64,000 nucleotides of DNA from Pseudomonas uvaldensis. GTDB lineage: Bacteria; Pseudomonadota; Gammaproteobacteria; Pseudomonadales; Pseudomonadaceae. The stretch is taken from NCBI RefSeq assembly GCF_021271205.1, contig NZ_JAIWKS010000004.1, positions 434,001 through 498,000 of the forward strand, written 5' to 3'. The notes beneath the pieces were generated by a model. The model was not told where the DNA came from, made no database searches, and worked only from the letters and a program-made list of their open reading frames with translations. The first letter of the stretch is position 1. Each line of letters opens with the position of its first letter. Made by a program: the position numbers and the translations under genes. Shown here one piece after another: positions 7,041 through 18,648 of the stretch.

Positions 7041-8531
7041 ATGCAGATTATGCACAGGCTAAAGCACGGCCTGCTTCAGGCCGCCGGTTGGCTGTTTTAC
7101 TTGAGTTTATTGCTGGGCATCGCCGCGGTGCTGCCCACGTCCACGTTCGACTCCGAATCCAAGGATTTCATTTTCCTGATCGGCGCCGTGGGCATCTGGC
7201 GTTACTCCATGGGCGCGACGCATTTCGTGCGCGGCATGATCTTTCTGTACATCGTCTACCCTCACCTGCGCCGCAAGGTACGCAAGCTGGGCAAGGCCGC
7301 GGACCCGTCGCACGTGTTCCTGATGGTCACCAGCTTCCGAATCGATGCGTTGACCACCGCCCAGGTGTATGGCTCGGTGATCCGCGAAGCCATCGACTGT
7401 GGCCTGCCCACTACCGTGGTCTGCTCCATCGTGGAAATGTCCGACGAACTGTTGGTCAAGAGCCTCTGGGCCCGCCTTAACCCGCCAGAGCGGGTCAAGC
7501 TGGACTTCGTGCGCATTCCCGGCACCGGCAAGCGCGACGGCCTGGCCTACGGTTTCCGCGCCATCTCCCGCCACCTGCCGGACGACCGCGCCGTGGTCGC
7601 CGTGATCGATGGCGACACCGTGCTGGCCGAGGGCGTGGTGCGCAAGACCGTGCCGTGGTTCCAGCTGTTCGGCAACGTCGGCGGCCTGACCACCAACGAG
7701 TTCTGCGAAGTGCGCGGCGGCTACATCATGAGCGAATGGCACAAGCTGCGTTTCGCCCAGCGTCACATCAACATGTGCTCCATGGCCCTGTCCAAGCGCG
7801 TACTGACCATGACCGGGCGCATGTCGGTATTCCGCGCCACCGTGGTCACCAACCCGGAATTCATCGCCGATGTGGAAAGCGACTCGCTGCAACACTGGCG
7901 CCTGGGCCGCTTCAAGTTCCTGACCGGCGACGACAAGTCCAGCTGGTTCAGCCTGATGCGCCTGGGTTACGACACCTTCTACGTGCCCGACGCGGCGATC
8001 AATACCGTCGAGCATCCGCCGGAAAAGAGCTTTATCAAGGCCAGTCGCAAGTTGATGTTCCGTTGGTACGGCAACAACCTGCGGCAGAACTCCCGGGCAC
8101 TGGGCCTGGGCATGCGGCGTCTGGGCCTGTTCACTTCCGTGGTGCTGTTCGACCAGCGCGTATCGATGTGGACCTCCCTGCTGGGCCTGACCGTGGCACT
8201 GATCGCCAGCTTCAAGTACGGCACCGCGTTCATCCTGGTGTACCTGCTGTGGATCGGCATCACCCGGTTGATCCTGACCCTGCTGCTGTCGTGCTCCGGA
8301 CACCGGATCGGCCCGGCCTACCCGTTGATCCTCTATTACAACCAGATCGTCGGCGCGCTGGTGAAGATCTACGTGTTCTTCCGCCTCGACCAACAGTCCT
8401 GGACCCGCCAGCCCACTTCACTGACTCGTGATCTCGCCAGCTTTCAACGTTGGTTCAACACTTGGTCGTCTCGGACCATGACCTTCTCTGCCGGCAGCAT
8501 CTTCGTTGCCGTGCTGCTGACGATGGTCTGA
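7041..8531 (+). CDS. alg8: Alginate polymerase glycosyltransferase Alg8
   Basis: Membrane glycosyltransferase family 2 enzyme that polymerises GDP-mannuronate into polymannuronate across the inner membrane. The 496-residue protein has two N-terminal hydrophobic segments (about residues 12-35 and 45-75) and a cytoplasmic GT2 domain with [10 protein letters not shown] (the DxD-like motif) near residue 190. A multi-helix membrane region follows at about 375-440, with a further C-terminal helix. An ATG at 7050 (MHRLKHGL) is an alternative start and has the better-spaced purine-rich site. It lies 91 bp after algD and directly before alg44, its c-di-GMP-sensing partner. Confidence 0.96.
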   Translation: MQIMHRLKHGLLQAAGWLFYLSLLLGIAAVLPTSTFDSESKDFIFLIGAVGIWRYSMGATHFVRGMIFLYIVYPHLRRKVRKLGKAADPSHVFLMVTSFRIDALTTAQVYGSVIREAIDCGLPTTVVCSIVEMSDELLVKSLWARLNPPERVKLDFVRIPGTGKRDGLAYGFRAISRHLPDDRAVVAVIDGDTVLAEGVVRKTVPWFQLFGNVGGLTTNEFCEVRGGYIMSEWHKLRFAQRHINMCSMALSKRVLTMTGRMSVFRATVVTNPEFIADVESDSLQHWRLGRFKFLTGDDKSSWFSLMRLGYDTFYVPDAAINTVEHPPEKSFIKASRKLMFRWYGNNLRQNSRALGLGMRRLGLFTSVVLFDQRVSMWTSLLGLTVALIASFKYGTAFILVYLLWIGITRLILTLLLSCSGHRIGPAYPLILYYNQIVGALVKIYVFFRLDQQSWTRQPTSLTRDLASFQRWFNTWSSRTMTFSAGSIFVAVLLTMV

Positions 8532-8566
8532 CCGGACTTGAATGAATTAACCAGGAAATCGCCCTT

Positions 8567-9736
8567 ATGAATACCGCCGTGAATGTCAACGTAGTGCATG
8601 AATCCGAAGCCCAGCGCCAACACGCCCGGGTGAAAATCCCGGCCAAGCTGCGCTTCTTCGGTCCTGACCGTACGCCCATGGAAGTCAAGGTACTGGATCT
8701 GTCCGCCGGTGGCCTGTGCTTCAACGCCGGCCAGATGCCGCTCAAGGTTGGCGAGGCCTACAAGGCTCGCCTGCAGTTCGTGATCGACAACCTTGGCCTT
8801 GCCATGGATGTGGAGTTGCAAATCCGCTCCCATGACCGCCAGACCGGCCGCACCGGCTGCCAGTTCCAGAACCTTGAGCCACGTGACATCTCGACACTGC
8901 GTCACATCATCACCTCGCACCTGGCGGGCGACATCGTCGGCGTCGGCGATGTGCTGGCGACCCTGCAACGCGACAACTTCACCAAGGCGCGCAAGCAGAA
9001 GGATGACAGCAGCGGCATGAGCGCCTTCGGTCGCCTGCGGGCCGTGACCTTCAGCCTGGGCGTCTTCGTGGTCGGCCTGGCGGCGTTCGGCTTCATCTTC
9101 AAGTCGGTGTATGGCATGTACTTCGTCAGCCATGCCCAGGCTGGTCTGGTGAACGTACCGGGCATGGCCATTACCATGCCGCGCGACGGCACGGTACAGA
9201 GCCTGGTCAAGGCTGACGGCGTGGCCGCCAAGGGCGCCCCGCTGGCGACTTTCAGCACCAGCATGCTCGACGTACTCAAGGGCCACCTGGACGACAATCA
9301 GCTGCAACCGGCCAAGGTCGAAGAACTGTTCGGCAAGCAAATGACCGGCACCCTGACCTCCCCTTGCGACTGCATCGTGGCCCAGCAACTGGTGTCCGAC
9401 GGTCAGTACGCCAGCAAGGGCGACGTGATCTTCAAACTGGTTCCTCGCGGCAGCGAAGCCAACGTCGAGGCGCGTTTCTCCTATCGCCAGTTCGGCGAAG
9501 TACGTCCAGGCACCACCGTCAACTTCCAGGTGGCCGGCGAAGACGTCACCCGCACCGGCAAAATCATCAGCAGCACCAGCCTGAAAAGCGAGGACCTGTC
9601 CTCCGATATCCGCGTGATGATCAAGCCCGACGAACCGCTGGACAGCGCCCTGGCCGGTCGTCCCGTGGAGGTCAACAGCGACCGTGGTCCGAACCTGAAC
9701 TGGCTGATCGACAAAGCCATGGCTGTCGGTAAGTAA
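8567..9736 (+). CDS. alg44: Alginate co-polymerase Alg44, PilZ c-di-GMP receptor
   Basis: Inner-membrane protein needed for alginate polymerisation; it activates Alg8 when its PilZ domain binds c-di-GMP. The 389-residue protein shows an intact PilZ site: Arg17 and Arg21 in QRQHAR, and Asp44, Ser46 and Gly49 in LDLSAGG, the residue numbers used for P. aeruginosa Alg44. A single transmembrane helix (about residues 155-185) is followed by a periplasmic HlyD/membrane-fusion-like part. The intact motif predicts that alginate synthesis here is c-di-GMP dependent. The gene sits between alg8 and algK. Confidence 0.97.
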   Translation: MNTAVNVNVVHESEAQRQHARVKIPAKLRFFGPDRTPMEVKVLDLSAGGLCFNAGQMPLKVGEAYKARLQFVIDNLGLAMDVELQIRSHDRQTGRTGCQFQNLEPRDISTLRHIITSHLAGDIVGVGDVLATLQRDNFTKARKQKDDSSGMSAFGRLRAVTFSLGVFVVGLAAFGFIFKSVYGMYFVSHAQAGLVNVPGMAITMPRDGTVQSLVKADGVAAKGAPLATFSTSMLDVLKGHLDDNQLQPAKVEELFGKQMTGTLTSPCDCIVAQQLVSDGQYASKGDVIFKLVPRGSEANVEARFSYRQFGEVRPGTTVNFQVAGEDVTRTGKIISSTSLKSEDLSSDIRVMIKPDEPLDSALAGRPVEVNSDRGPNLNWLIDKAMAVGK

Positions 9737-9745
9737 GCGGAGGAC

Positions 9746-11149
9746 ATGCCCGTGACCATTCCACACATTCGCTCGGCATACTGTGCACTGGCTTTGGCTG
9801 TAAGCCTGGCCGGCTGCGCGGGCCTGCCCGACCAGCGCCTGGCCAATGAAGCGCTCAAGCGCGGCGACACGGCGCTGGCGCAGCAGAACTATCAGCAACT
9901 GGCAGACCTGGGCTACAGCGAGGCCCAGGTGGGCCTGGCCGATATCCAGGTAGACAGCCGCGACCCCGAGCAGATGAAAAAGGCCGAGGCCACCTACCGT
10001 GCCGCCGCCGACATCTCGCCACGGGCCCAGGCGCGCCTGGGTCGCCTGCTGGTGGCCAAGCCCGGTTCCACCGAAGCGGAAAAACACGAAGCCGAAGGCC
10101 TGTTGAAAAAAGCCTTCGCCAACGGTGAAGGCAATACCCTGATTCCGCTGGCGATGCTGTACCTGCAATACCCTCACAGCTTTCCGAACGTCAACGCCCA
10201 GCAGCAAATCAGCCAATGGCGCAGCGCCGGCTACCCCGAAGCGGGCCTGGCGCAGATTCTGCTCTACCGCACACAAGGCACCTACGACCAGCACCTGGAC
10301 GAAGTGGAGAAGGTCTGCAAGGCCGCCCTCGCCACCACCGACATCTGCTACGTCGAGCTGGCCACGGTCTACCAGAAACGCGGCCAGGCAGAACAGCAAG
10401 CGGCATTGCTCAAGCAAATGCAGGACGGTCATGCCCGTGGCGTCGTGTCGGCCCAGCGCGTCGACAGCGTCGCTCGCGTCCTGGCCGATTCCAGCCTGGG
10501 CAAGACCGACGAGAAGACTGCCCAGTCGCTGCTCGAAGGCATCGCTCCCGGCTACCCCGCCGCCTGGGTCAGCCTGGCGCAATTGCTCTACGACTTCCCC
10601 GAGTTGGGTGACGTCGACAAAATGATGCAGTACCTGGAAAACGGTCGCGCTGCCGATCAGCCTCGTGCCGAATTGCTGTTGGGCAAGCTCTACTACGAAG
10701 GCAAATGGGTCCCCGCCGACGCCAAACTTGCCGAAGCGCATTTCCAGAAAGCCGTGGGCCGCGAAGTGGCCGCCGATTACTACCTCGGCCAGATCTACCG
10801 CCGTGGATACCTGGGTCAGGTCTACTCGCAAAAAGCCCTGGATCACCTGCTCAAGGCCGCCCGCAACGGCCAGAACAGCGCCGACTATGCCATTGCCCAA
10901 CTGTTCTCCCAGGGCAAGGGCACCAAGCCCAATCCGGTCAACGCCTATGTGTTCAGCCAGTTGGCCAAGGCCCAGAACACCCCGCAAGCCAACGAGCTTG
11001 CCCAGACCCTCGAAGCACAATTACCGCCGCAGCAGCTTGCAGAAGCCAAACGCCTGCTACAACAAGAGCAGGCCATTCGGGGCGTCATGACCCCCGATAC
11101 GCTGGAACTGCAAGCCCTAAAAGAAGATGACGGCGAGGAAAAACTATGA
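9746..11149 (+). CDS. algK: Alginate secretion lipoprotein AlgK (Sel1/TPR repeats)
   Basis: Periplasm-facing outer-membrane lipoprotein that localises the AlgE porin and links it to the inner-membrane synthase. The 467-residue protein has a lipobox LAGC (about residues 22-25) after a hydrophobic signal, followed by tandem Sel1-type TPR motifs such as [20 protein letters not shown] and, near the C-terminus, [29 protein letters not shown] precedes the ATG. The stop overlaps the algE start by 4 bp (ATGA), implying translational coupling with its partner. Confidence 0.96.
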   Translation: MPVTIPHIRSAYCALALAVSLAGCAGLPDQRLANEALKRGDTALAQQNYQQLADLGYSEAQVGLADIQVDSRDPEQMKKAEATYRAAADISPRAQARLGRLLVAKPGSTEAEKHEAEGLLKKAFANGEGNTLIPLAMLYLQYPHSFPNVNAQQQISQWRSAGYPEAGLAQILLYRTQGTYDQHLDEVEKVCKAALATTDICYVELATVYQKRGQAEQQAALLKQMQDGHARGVVSAQRVDSVARVLADSSLGKTDEKTAQSLLEGIAPGYPAAWVSLAQLLYDFPELGDVDKMMQYLENGRAADQPRAELLLGKLYYEGKWVPADAKLAEAHFQKAVGREVAADYYLGQIYRRGYLGQVYSQKALDHLLKAARNGQNSADYAIAQLFSQGKGTKPNPVNAYVFSQLAKAQNTPQANELAQTLEAQLPPQQLAEAKRLLQQEQAIRGVMTPDTLELQALKEDDGEEKL

Positions 11150-12639
11150 AGCCTTTGAAGCTCAATCCTTTTGTGCAGGCCGGAATTGGCCTGACCTGTG
11201 CCCTACTGTGGTCCTGCCCGACCCTGGCGGCCCTGACCGAAACCAAGAACTTCGGCCTGGAGGTGAAGATCACCGGCCAATCCGAAGACGACCGTGACCT
11301 GGGCACCCAGAGCGGCGGCGACGTCAACGGCGTGGGCCTGGACCTGCGCCCATGGGTCTATGGCGAAAGCGGCGACTGGAGCGCCTACGCCATGGCACAG
11401 GCCGTGACCTCCACCGACATCATCGAGACCGACACCCTGCAACAGTCCGATGGCGCTACCCAACAGACCGACAGTGGCGATCGCGAAGCCGAGAAAAGCT
11501 ACCTGGCCATGCGCGAGTTCTGGATTGGCTACAGCGGGTTTACCCAGTATCCGGGAGAGCTCTTGAAGTTCGGTCGCCAGCGCCTGCGCAACGACGACGG
11601 CCAATGGCGCGATACCAACATCGAAGCCCTGAACTGGACTTTCGACACCACGTTGCTGCGAGCCAACGTCGGCGTCGCCGAACGCTTCAGCGAATACCGC
11701 ACCGACCTCAAGGAATTGTCCCCCAAGGACAAGGACCGCCTGCACGTCTACGGCGACGTGGGCTACCAGTGGATGCCAGGCCAGTGGGCCGGTATCCGCG
11801 CCCACCACTCCCATGACAACGGCAGCCTCGACTACCCGACCCCGGGCGAGCCCACCGACACCCTGGACAAGACGCAGAACGGCGACTTGACCTGGCTCGG
11901 CCTGGAAGCCAACAGCGACGCCTACAACTGGCGCAACACCAACACCGTCAACTACTGGGCCAGCATCACCGGCATGACCGGCGACCGCGACACCGTCAAC
12001 CCGCTCAATGCCGACGGCACGCGCCCGACAGAAGCCAAGCGCAGCGACGATGTGGACGGCTGGGCGACCGACTTGGGTATCCGCCTGCGCCTCGACCCGC
12101 AATGGCAAGTCGGTGCGGCCTATGCCCGCGCCAGCGAGGACTACGAACAGAACGGCCTGCAAAGCAACCGCTCGAACTTCACCGGTACCCGTTCGCGAGT
12201 GCACCGTTTCGGCGAAGCGTTCCGTGGCGAAATGGCCAACACCCAGAGCGCCAGTCTGTTCGGTTCCTGGCAACTGCGTGACGAATACGACGCCAGCCTG
12301 GTGTACCACAAGTTCTGGCGCGTGGACGGCAACAAGCCGGTGGGCAGCAACGGCATCAACGCCGTGCAGAACAACACCGACGACGTGACCGGCGCCATCC
12401 TGTCCACCTCCACCCTGCCGCTGCGCGATGGCGACAAGGACCTGGGCCAGGAAGTCGACCTGGTGGTCACCAAGTACTTCAAGCAAGGACTGTTGCCAGC
12501 CGCGCTGAGCCAGTCCATCGATGAGCCGTCGGCGCTGGTGCGCCTGCGTGGCGGTGTGTTCAAGCCAGGCGACGCCTACGGCAAAGAGGTCGATTCGTAC
12601 ATGCATCGCGCCTTTGTCGACGTGATCTGGCGCTTCTGA
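11146..12639 (+). CDS. algE: Alginate outer-membrane export porin AlgE
   Basis: Beta-barrel porin, 18-stranded in P. aeruginosa, that exports anionic alginate through the outer membrane. The 497-residue protein has a signal peptide ending near [10 protein letters not shown], then alternating amphipathic strands such as [16 protein letters not shown] and [15 protein letters not shown]. It closes with a terminal aromatic residue (AFVDVIWRF), the usual BAM recognition feature of outer-membrane barrels. The start overlaps algK by 4 bp. Position between algK and algG is canonical. Confidence 0.97.
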   Translation: MKPLKLNPFVQAGIGLTCALLWSCPTLAALTETKNFGLEVKITGQSEDDRDLGTQSGGDVNGVGLDLRPWVYGESGDWSAYAMAQAVTSTDIIETDTLQQSDGATQQTDSGDREAEKSYLAMREFWIGYSGFTQYPGELLKFGRQRLRNDDGQWRDTNIEALNWTFDTTLLRANVGVAERFSEYRTDLKELSPKDKDRLHVYGDVGYQWMPGQWAGIRAHHSHDNGSLDYPTPGEPTDTLDKTQNGDLTWLGLEANSDAYNWRNTNTVNYWASITGMTGDRDTVNPLNADGTRPTEAKRSDDVDGWATDLGIRLRLDPQWQVGAAYARASEDYEQNGLQSNRSNFTGTRSRVHRFGEAFRGEMANTQSASLFGSWQLRDEYDASLVYHKFWRVDGNKPVGSNGINAVQNNTDDVTGAILSTSTLPLRDGDKDLGQEVDLVVTKYFKQGLLPAALSQSIDEPSALVRLRGGVFKPGDAYGKEVDSYMHRAFVDVIWRF

Positions 12640-12665
12640 TGCGAATGACCATGGGAGTGCCCGAT

Positions 12666-14255
12666 ATGAACCGCTACCTCAGGAACAGCCAGGCGATGAA
12701 AGGTTCGATCAGCCTGTTGGTCGCAGCGATGCTGCTGGCCGGCTCGCCGGCGTTCGCCAACGTTGAACCGGCGGTCAAGCCGGGCAACGTGGTCAAGGAA
12801 CTGCAACGGGCCAAGACCTACACCGTCAGCAGTGCGCCGACCGCCCCGCTGGAGCTGGCCGCGCCGACCTTGCCAGATCTCAAGGGCTACACCGCCGAGG
12901 CGGTCGCGGCCAAGATCGTGCGGACCAAGACCGGCAAGGTCAGCGTGCGCCGGATGATGCAGGAAAATGCCTTGAAGGACTTCATCGGCGGGGACAACAA
13001 GATGGCCGAATGGGTCGTGCGCCAGCACGGTATCCCACAGGCCATTTTCCTCGACGATGGTTACATGAACCTCAAGGACCTGGTCAAGAAGGTGCCCAAG
13101 TACGTCATCGAGACTTCGCCGGGTGTCTACCTGGCGAAGATCCCGATCGTGGTGGGCCAGAAAGGCATCCTGGAGATCGACAAACAGACCCAGGAATTGC
13201 GCCTGTCCCAGGAGGGCGGCTCGTTCCTGGTCAACGATGGCCAGATGTTCATCCGCGACACCAAGGTCACCGGTTGGCGTGAAAAGGAAAATGGCCCCGC
13301 CACGTTCCGCTCGCCCAAGGAATTCCGCCCGTTCCTGCTGTCGTGGGGCGGCACCGAGACTTACATCGTCAATACCAAGATGGCCAGCTTCGGCTACGCC
13401 AACAGTAAGTCGTACGGGGTGAGTATTTCCCAGTACACGCCCAACATGGCCAAGGTCCTCAAGCGCCCGGAACCGACCGGCTGGATCATCGGTTCCGAGT
13501 TCTCGGACATGTGGTACGGCTTCTACTGCTATGAGACGCGGGACTTCGTCATCAAGGGCAACACCTACAAGGACAACATCGTCTACGGCATTGACCCGCA
13601 CGACCGTTCCCATCGGCTGATCATTGCCGACAATACCGTCTACGGAACCAAGAAGAAGCACGGGATCATTATTTCCCGCGAAGTCAACGACAGCTTCATC
13701 ATCAACAACCGCAGCTACGACAACAAGCTCTCGGGCGTGGTGATCGACCGTAACAGCGTGAACAACCTGATCGCCTACAACGAGATCTACAAGAACCACA
13801 CCGACGGCATCACGCTTTATGAAAGTGGTGACAACCTGTTGTGGGGCAACAAAGTTATCAGCAACCAGCGCCACGGCATCCGGATCCGTAACAGCGTGAA
13901 CATCCGCCTGTATGAAAACCTGTCCATGGCCAACGGCCTGACCGGTCTCTACGGCCACATCAAGGACCTGTCCAACACCGACCGGGACATCAAGCTCGAC
14001 CCGTTCGACGCCGAGGTGTCGCTGATCGTGGTCGGTGGCGAACTGGCCGGCAACGGCAGTGGCCCACTGTCCATCGACTCCCCCCTGAGCGTCGAGCTGT
14101 ATCGCGTGTCGATGCTCGCGCCAACCAAATCCAGCGGTATCAGCTTCACGGGGATTCTGGGTGAGCGCCAGGATGAAATTCTTGACCTGCTGGTGCGCCA
14201 GCAGAAAGCCGTACTGATCGACCCTGTCGAACGCCAGACCGAAATGCGGGACTGA
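12666..14255 (+). CDS. algG: Poly(beta-D-mannuronate) C5-epimerase AlgG
   Basis: Periplasmic enzyme that converts mannuronate to guluronate in the polymer and belongs to the trans-periplasmic alginate complex. The chosen start gives 529 residues, MNRYLRNSQAMKG, with GGGAG 8 bases upstream. The in-frame ATG at 12639 overlaps the algE stop and has no such site. A signal peptide ends near SPAFA. The C-terminal half is a right-handed beta-helix with short repeats (NTYKDNIVYG, NNRSYDNKLSGVV, NEIYKNHTDGITL), and the catalytic DPHD motif is present in YGIDPHDRSH. Confidence 0.97.
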   Translation: MNRYLRNSQAMKGSISLLVAAMLLAGSPAFANVEPAVKPGNVVKELQRAKTYTVSSAPTAPLELAAPTLPDLKGYTAEAVAAKIVRTKTGKVSVRRMMQENALKDFIGGDNKMAEWVVRQHGIPQAIFLDDGYMNLKDLVKKVPKYVIETSPGVYLAKIPIVVGQKGILEIDKQTQELRLSQEGGSFLVNDGQMFIRDTKVTGWREKENGPATFRSPKEFRPFLLSWGGTETYIVNTKMASFGYANSKSYGVSISQYTPNMAKVLKRPEPTGWIIGSEFSDMWYGFYCYETRDFVIKGNTYKDNIVYGIDPHDRSHRLIIADNTVYGTKKKHGIIISREVNDSFIINNRSYDNKLSGVVIDRNSVNNLIAYNEIYKNHTDGITLYESGDNLLWGNKVISNQRHGIRIRNSVNIRLYENLSMANGLTGLYGHIKDLSNTDRDIKLDPFDAEVSLIVVGGELAGNGSGPLSIDSPLSVELYRVSMLAPTKSSGISFTGILGERQDEILDLLVRQQKAVLIDPVERQTEMRD

Positions 14256-14266
14256 GGATGACCTTT

Positions 14267-15715
14267 ATGAACCCACAGATGATCAAACTTCTGGGCCTGT
14301 CTGCCCTCACGGCCGGCATCCTTGCCGCCACCAGCGGTGCGCGCGCCGACGAAATCAAGGCGCCGACTTTCACCGCCGAACCTTGCTGCAACCTGTGCCC
14401 GGCCGCTCACGACGCGAAAAACTACACCACGCGCTATCAGCAGAACTTCACCACGCTGATCCAGGCCCAGGGCGATTGGCTGTTCCGTACCCAGGAAGAC
14501 CTGCGCACCGAATTCACCACCACGCCAGTGGGCTACCAGCGCATGCAACAACTGCACGACGCCTTCAAGAAGAAAGGCGTCGAACTGGTGATCGTCTACC
14601 AGCCGACCCGTGGTCTGGTGAACCGCAACAAGCTCAACCCGCAGGACAAGGCCAACTTCAACTACGAAAAAGCCCTGACCAACTACAAGACCATGCTCGG
14701 CCGTTTCGCACAGATGGGGTATGTGGTACCGGACCTGTCGCCGTTAACCAACGAAAACCTGCCTGAAACCCTGCCGGCCCACGACTTCTACTTCCGTGGC
14801 GACCAGCACTGGACGCCATATGGCGCCCAGCGCACGGCGAAAATCGTTGCCGAGAAGGTCAAGCAGATCCCGGCCTTCGCCGACATTCCCAAGCGTGAAT
14901 TCGAGACCAAGAAGTCCGGCCGCATGGGCAAGACCGGCACCCTGCACAACATGGCCGGGCAACTGTGTGGCACCAGCTACGCCATCCAGTACATGGACCA
15001 GTTCACCACCGAGCCCAAGGGCGAGGCCGGCGACGGCGACCTGTTCGGTGATTCCGGCAACCCGCAGATCACGCTCGTGGGCACCAGCCACAGCGGCAAG
15101 AACTACAACTTCGCCGGTTTCCTGGAAGAGGCCATCGGCGCCGACATCCTCAACGTGGCCTTCCCCGGCGGCGGTTTCGAGGGTGCGATGATCCAGTACC
15201 TGGGTAGCGAAGAGTTCCAGAAGAACCCGCCGAAGATCCTGATCTGGGAATTCTCGCCGCTGTATCGCCTGGACCAGGAAACCATCTACCGCCAGATGTT
15301 TGCGTTGCTGGACAACAACGGTTGCGAAGGCAAGCCGGCCGTCATGAGCAGCAAGACAGCCCTCAAGCCCGGCAAGAACGAATTGATGGTCAATAGCAAG
15401 AACATGGATCTGCGTAACGGCAGCCACCAGGTCGATATCCGTTTCGCCGATACGTCGGTGAAAACGTTGCAAGCCACCCTCTGGTACATGAATGGGCGCC
15501 ACGAGGACATCAAGATCGAGAAACCGAACACCTCGGAAACCGACGGGCGTTTCGCCTTCCAGTTGCGCACCGATGAGGACTGGGCTTCGCAGAACCTGCT
15601 GGCCGTTGAAGTCCAGGGCCCCGAAGCCGGTGCGGCAGCACAGCAAATCGAAGCGAAAGTCTGCAAACGCAATGTCTCTCCGCAAGCCGAACAAACGGCT
15701 CAAATCGGACAATGA
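14267..15715 (+). CDS. algX: Alginate O-acetyltransferase AlgX
   Basis: Periplasmic SGNH-like acetyltransferase with a C-terminal carbohydrate-binding module; it transfers acetyl groups to mannuronate and is part of the secretion complex. An ATG at 14258 is also possible, but GAGG at 14254-14257 is correctly spaced only for 14267 ([10 protein letters not shown], 482 residues). The signal peptide ends near ARA. Catalytic features are GDQHWTPYG (Asp and His) and [10 protein letters not shown] (Ser nucleophile). The C-terminal region contains [14 protein letters not shown], shared with P. aeruginosa AlgX. The stop overlaps the region carrying the algL ribosome site. Confidence 0.97.
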   Translation: MNPQMIKLLGLSALTAGILAATSGARADEIKAPTFTAEPCCNLCPAAHDAKNYTTRYQQNFTTLIQAQGDWLFRTQEDLRTEFTTTPVGYQRMQQLHDAFKKKGVELVIVYQPTRGLVNRNKLNPQDKANFNYEKALTNYKTMLGRFAQMGYVVPDLSPLTNENLPETLPAHDFYFRGDQHWTPYGAQRTAKIVAEKVKQIPAFADIPKREFETKKSGRMGKTGTLHNMAGQLCGTSYAIQYMDQFTTEPKGEAGDGDLFGDSGNPQITLVGTSHSGKNYNFAGFLEEAIGADILNVAFPGGGFEGAMIQYLGSEEFQKNPPKILIWEFSPLYRLDQETIYRQMFALLDNNGCEGKPAVMSSKTALKPGKNELMVNSKNMDLRNGSHQVDIRFADTSVKTLQATLWYMNGRHEDIKIEKPNTSETDGRFAFQLRTDEDWASQNLLAVEVQGPEAGAAAQQIEAKVCKRNVSPQAEQTAQIGQ

Positions 15716-15726
15716 GGTCTCGCTTT

Positions 15727-16860
15727 ATGACCAGAAACATGCGACCCAGAACCTTGAAAGCGCTGCTGGCGCCGTCCCTGCTGACCCTGGCGATGTTCGC
15801 CGGGGCCACGCAGGCCGCGGCTCCGTTGCGACCACCACAGGGCTATTTCGCGCCCATTGAAAAGGTCAAGGTGGGCGATGCCGCACAAGGCTGCGATGCC
15901 ACACCGACGCCCTACACCGGCGCGCTGCAATTTCGCAGCAAGTACGAGGGTTCCGACAAGGCCCGTGCGACCCTGAACGTGCAATCGGAAAAAGCCTTCC
16001 GCGACAGTACGGCCGACATCACCAAGATCGAGCGCGGCGTCAGCAAGCAAGTCATGCAGTTCATGCGCGACGGCCGCCCCGAGCAACTGGAGTGCACACT
16101 GAACTGGCTGACCGCCTGGGCACAGGCCGACGCGCTGATGTCCAAGGACTTCAACCACACCGGCAAGTCCATGCGCAAATGGGCCCTGGGCAGTATGGCG
16201 TCGGCCTATGTGCGCCTGAAGTTCTCCGAGTCCCGCCCACTGGCCAACCACCAGGAACAGGCGCAACTGATCGAAAACTGGTTCAGCAAGATGGCCGACC
16301 AGGTGGTCAGCGATTGGGACAACCTGCCGCTGGAGCAGACCAACAACCACTCCTACTGGGCCGCCTGGTCAGTCATGGCCACTGCCGTGGCGACCAACCG
16401 CCGCGACCTGTTCGACTGGGCCGTCAAGGAATACAAGGTCGGCGTCAACCAGATCGACGCCGAAGGCTTCCTGCCTAACGAACTCAAGCGCAAGCAACGG
16501 GCGCTGTCGTACCACAACTATGCCCTGCCGCCCCTGGCGATGATCGCCAGTTTCGCCCAGGTCAACGGCGTGGACCTGCGCCAGGAAAACAATGGCGCCC
16601 TCAAGCGTCTGGGCGAGCGGGTACTGGCCGGGGTGGAAGACCCGGACATCTTCGAAGAGAAGAACGGCGAAAAACAGGACATGAAGGATCTCAAGATCGA
16701 TTCGAAATTCGCCTGGCTCGAGCCGTTCTGCAGCCTCTACAGCTGTTCCGAGGATGTGCTGGAGCGCAAGCATGAAATGCAACCGTTCAAGACCTTCCGC
16801 CTCGGCGGGGACTTGACCCGGGTGTACGACCCGGCGAACGAGAAAGGCAGAGGATCCTAG
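15727..16860 (+). CDS. algL: Alginate lyase AlgL
   Basis: Periplasmic poly-mannuronate lyase (polysaccharide lyase family 5) that clears alginate misrouted to the periplasm. The start at 15727 ([11 protein letters not shown], 377 residues) has GAGG 9 bases upstream; the open frame extends to 15712 but without a ribosome site. The signal peptide ends near GATQAAA. The family signature NNHSYWAAW near residue 205 carries the active-site Asn-His pair, and [12 protein letters not shown] near residue 260 carries the catalytic Tyr region. It is the last gene before a REPIN-containing gap of about 210 bp, so the operon is interrupted by a repeat here. Confidence 0.97.
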   Translation: MTRNMRPRTLKALLAPSLLTLAMFAGATQAAAPLRPPQGYFAPIEKVKVGDAAQGCDATPTPYTGALQFRSKYEGSDKARATLNVQSEKAFRDSTADITKIERGVSKQVMQFMRDGRPEQLECTLNWLTAWAQADALMSKDFNHTGKSMRKWALGSMASAYVRLKFSESRPLANHQEQAQLIENWFSKMADQVVSDWDNLPLEQTNNHSYWAAWSVMATAVATNRRDLFDWAVKEYKVGVNQIDAEGFLPNELKRKQRALSYHNYALPPLAMIASFAQVNGVDLRQENNGALKRLGERVLAGVEDPDIFEEKNGEKQDMKDLKIDSKFAWLEPFCSLYSCSEDVLERKHEMQPFKTFRLGGDLTRVYDPANEKGRGS

Positions 16861-16873
16861 CCACACTCGGAAT

Positions 16874-16971
16874 CCCTGTGGGAGCGAGCCCTGCTCGCGA
16901 TAGCGGTCTGACATTCAACATTGATGTCGACTGACACTCCGTCATCGCGAGCAGGGCTCGCTCCCACAGGG
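16874..16971. repeat. REPIN between algL and algI
   Basis: Two perfectly complementary 28-bp arms (16874-16901 and 16944-16971) contain the Pseudomonas REP core TGTGGGAGCGAGCC with its own internal palindrome (GCGAGCCCTGCTCGC). The 42-bp spacer includes GGTCTGACATTCAACAT, which recurs in the REPIN at 20533-20620. As RNA it would form a very stable cruciform-like hairpin inside the alginate transcript. Confidence 0.9.
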
Positions 16972-17071
16972 AATGTGGCTTGGTTTGAAGGTAATGAAAC
17001 CTCCCGGTTTGGATGGGGGGGTTTGGGGGGGCTCTGGCCCTTGAATGCTGATTCAACATGGAGAGATCGGG

Positions 17072-18637
17072 ATGGTATTTTCATCCAATGTGTTCCTGTT
17101 CCTGTTCTTGCCGATCTTTCTCGGCTTGTACTACTTGAGCGGGCAACGCTATCGCAACCTGCTGCTGCTGATCGCCAGCTACGTGTTCTATGCCTGGTGG
17201 CGCGTGGACTTCCTGGCGCTGTTCGCCGCCGTGACCCTGTGGAACTACTGGATCGGCCTGAAAGTCGGCGCCGCCGGCGTGCGCACCAAACCGGCCCAGC
17301 GCTGGCTGTTGCTTGGCGTAGGCGTGGACCTGTGCATCCTGGGCTACTTCAAGTACGCCAATTTCGGGGTGGACAGCCTCAACGCGATCATGACCAGCTT
17401 CGGTCTCGAACCGTTCATCCTGACCCATGTGCTGTTGCCGATCGGAATCTCGTTCTACATTTTCGAGTCCATCAGCTACATCATCGACGTCTATCGCGGT
17501 GACACTCCGGCTACCCGCAACCTGATCGACTTCGCGGCGTTCGTGGCAATTTTCCCGCACCTGATCGCCGGGCCCGTGCTGCGTTTCCGCGATCTGGCCG
17601 ACCAGTTCAACAACCGCACGCATACCCTGGACAAGTTCTCCGAAGGCTGCACCCGTTTCATGCAGGGCTTCATCAAGAAAGTGTTCATCGCCGACACCCT
17701 GGCGGTGGTCGCCGACCATTGCTTCGCCTTGCAGAACCCGACCACCGGCGATGCCTGGCTCGGCGCCCTGGCCTATACCGCGCAGCTGTACTTCGACTTC
17801 TCCGGCTATAGCGACATGGCCATCGGCCTGGGCCTGATGATGGGTTTCCGCTTCATGGAAAACTTCAAGCAGCCCTACATCAGCCAGTCGATCACCGAGT
17901 TCTGGCGCCGCTGGCACATCAGCTTGTCCACGTGGCTGCGTGACTACCTCTACATCACCCTGGGCGGTAACCGCAAAGGCACGTTGATGACCTATCGCAA
18001 CCTGTTCCTGACCATGCTGCTCGGTGGTCTGTGGCACGGCGCGAACTTCACCTACGTGATCTGGGGTGCCTGGCACGGTATCTGGCTGGCCATCGAAAAG
18101 GCCGTGGGCATCAACACCACGCCACGCACCATCAATCCGATCCGCTGGGCACTGACCTTCCTGCTGGTGGTGATGGGCTGGGTAATCTTCCGTGCCGAGA
18201 ACCTGCACGTGGCCGGTCGCATGTACAGCGCCATGTTCAGCTTCAGCGACTGGTCGCTGTCGGAGCTGACCCGCGCCAACCTCACCGGCCTGCAGATCGC
18301 CACACTGGTAGTGGCCTACGTCACCCTCGCCTTCTTCGGCCTGCGGGACTTCTATACCAACCGTCCGCCGGTCAAGACCAAGCCTGAAGTGAACACCCAG
18401 GCCGACGGCCCGGCAACCGCACAACCGGGGATGATCAAGGCCGTTCCGGGCGAGGACCCAGCGAAGATCCACGAACCGGGCTACACCGTGGGCGTCGAAG
18501 CTCAAGTGCAACCGGCCTACTGGACCGTGGACTGGTCACGCTACGTGATGCGCGCCCTGGTGCTGCTGCTGTTCGTCGCCTCGATTCTCAAACTCTCGGC
18601 GCAAAGCTTCTCGCCGTTCCTTTACTTCCAGTTCTGA
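17072..18637 (+). CDS. algI: Alginate O-acetylation membrane protein AlgI (MBOAT)
   Basis: MBOAT-family inner-membrane protein thought to pass acetyl groups to the periplasm for AlgJ and AlgX. The start at 17072 (MVFSSNVFLFLFLPIFLGL) follows GGAGAGATCGG and matches the family; the upstream ATG at 17045 was rejected. The 521-residue protein has many hydrophobic segments. ITEFWRRWHISLSTWLRDYL near residue 280 and LGGLWHGANFTYVIWGAWHG near residue 320 include the MBOAT catalytic His. A soluble loop of about 60 residues precedes the last helix. It starts the algI-algJ-algF acetylation block. Confidence 0.97.
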   Translation: MVFSSNVFLFLFLPIFLGLYYLSGQRYRNLLLLIASYVFYAWWRVDFLALFAAVTLWNYWIGLKVGAAGVRTKPAQRWLLLGVGVDLCILGYFKYANFGVDSLNAIMTSFGLEPFILTHVLLPIGISFYIFESISYIIDVYRGDTPATRNLIDFAAFVAIFPHLIAGPVLRFRDLADQFNNRTHTLDKFSEGCTRFMQGFIKKVFIADTLAVVADHCFALQNPTTGDAWLGALAYTAQLYFDFSGYSDMAIGLGLMMGFRFMENFKQPYISQSITEFWRRWHISLSTWLRDYLYITLGGNRKGTLMTYRNLFLTMLLGGLWHGANFTYVIWGAWHGIWLAIEKAVGINTTPRTINPIRWALTFLLVVMGWVIFRAENLHVAGRMYSAMFSFSDWSLSELTRANLTGLQIATLVVAYVTLAFFGLRDFYTNRPPVKTKPEVNTQADGPATAQPGMIKAVPGEDPAKIHEPGYTVGVEAQVQPAYWTVDWSRYVMRALVLLLFVASILKLSAQSFSPFLYFQF

Positions 18638-18648
18638 GGGATCCGAAC

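Noticed and set aside
8444..11020. An 858-codon frame antisense to alg44 and algK
   Set aside because: It is a shadow of third-position G/C bias; it has no ribosome site or recognisable domain and runs across two real genes.
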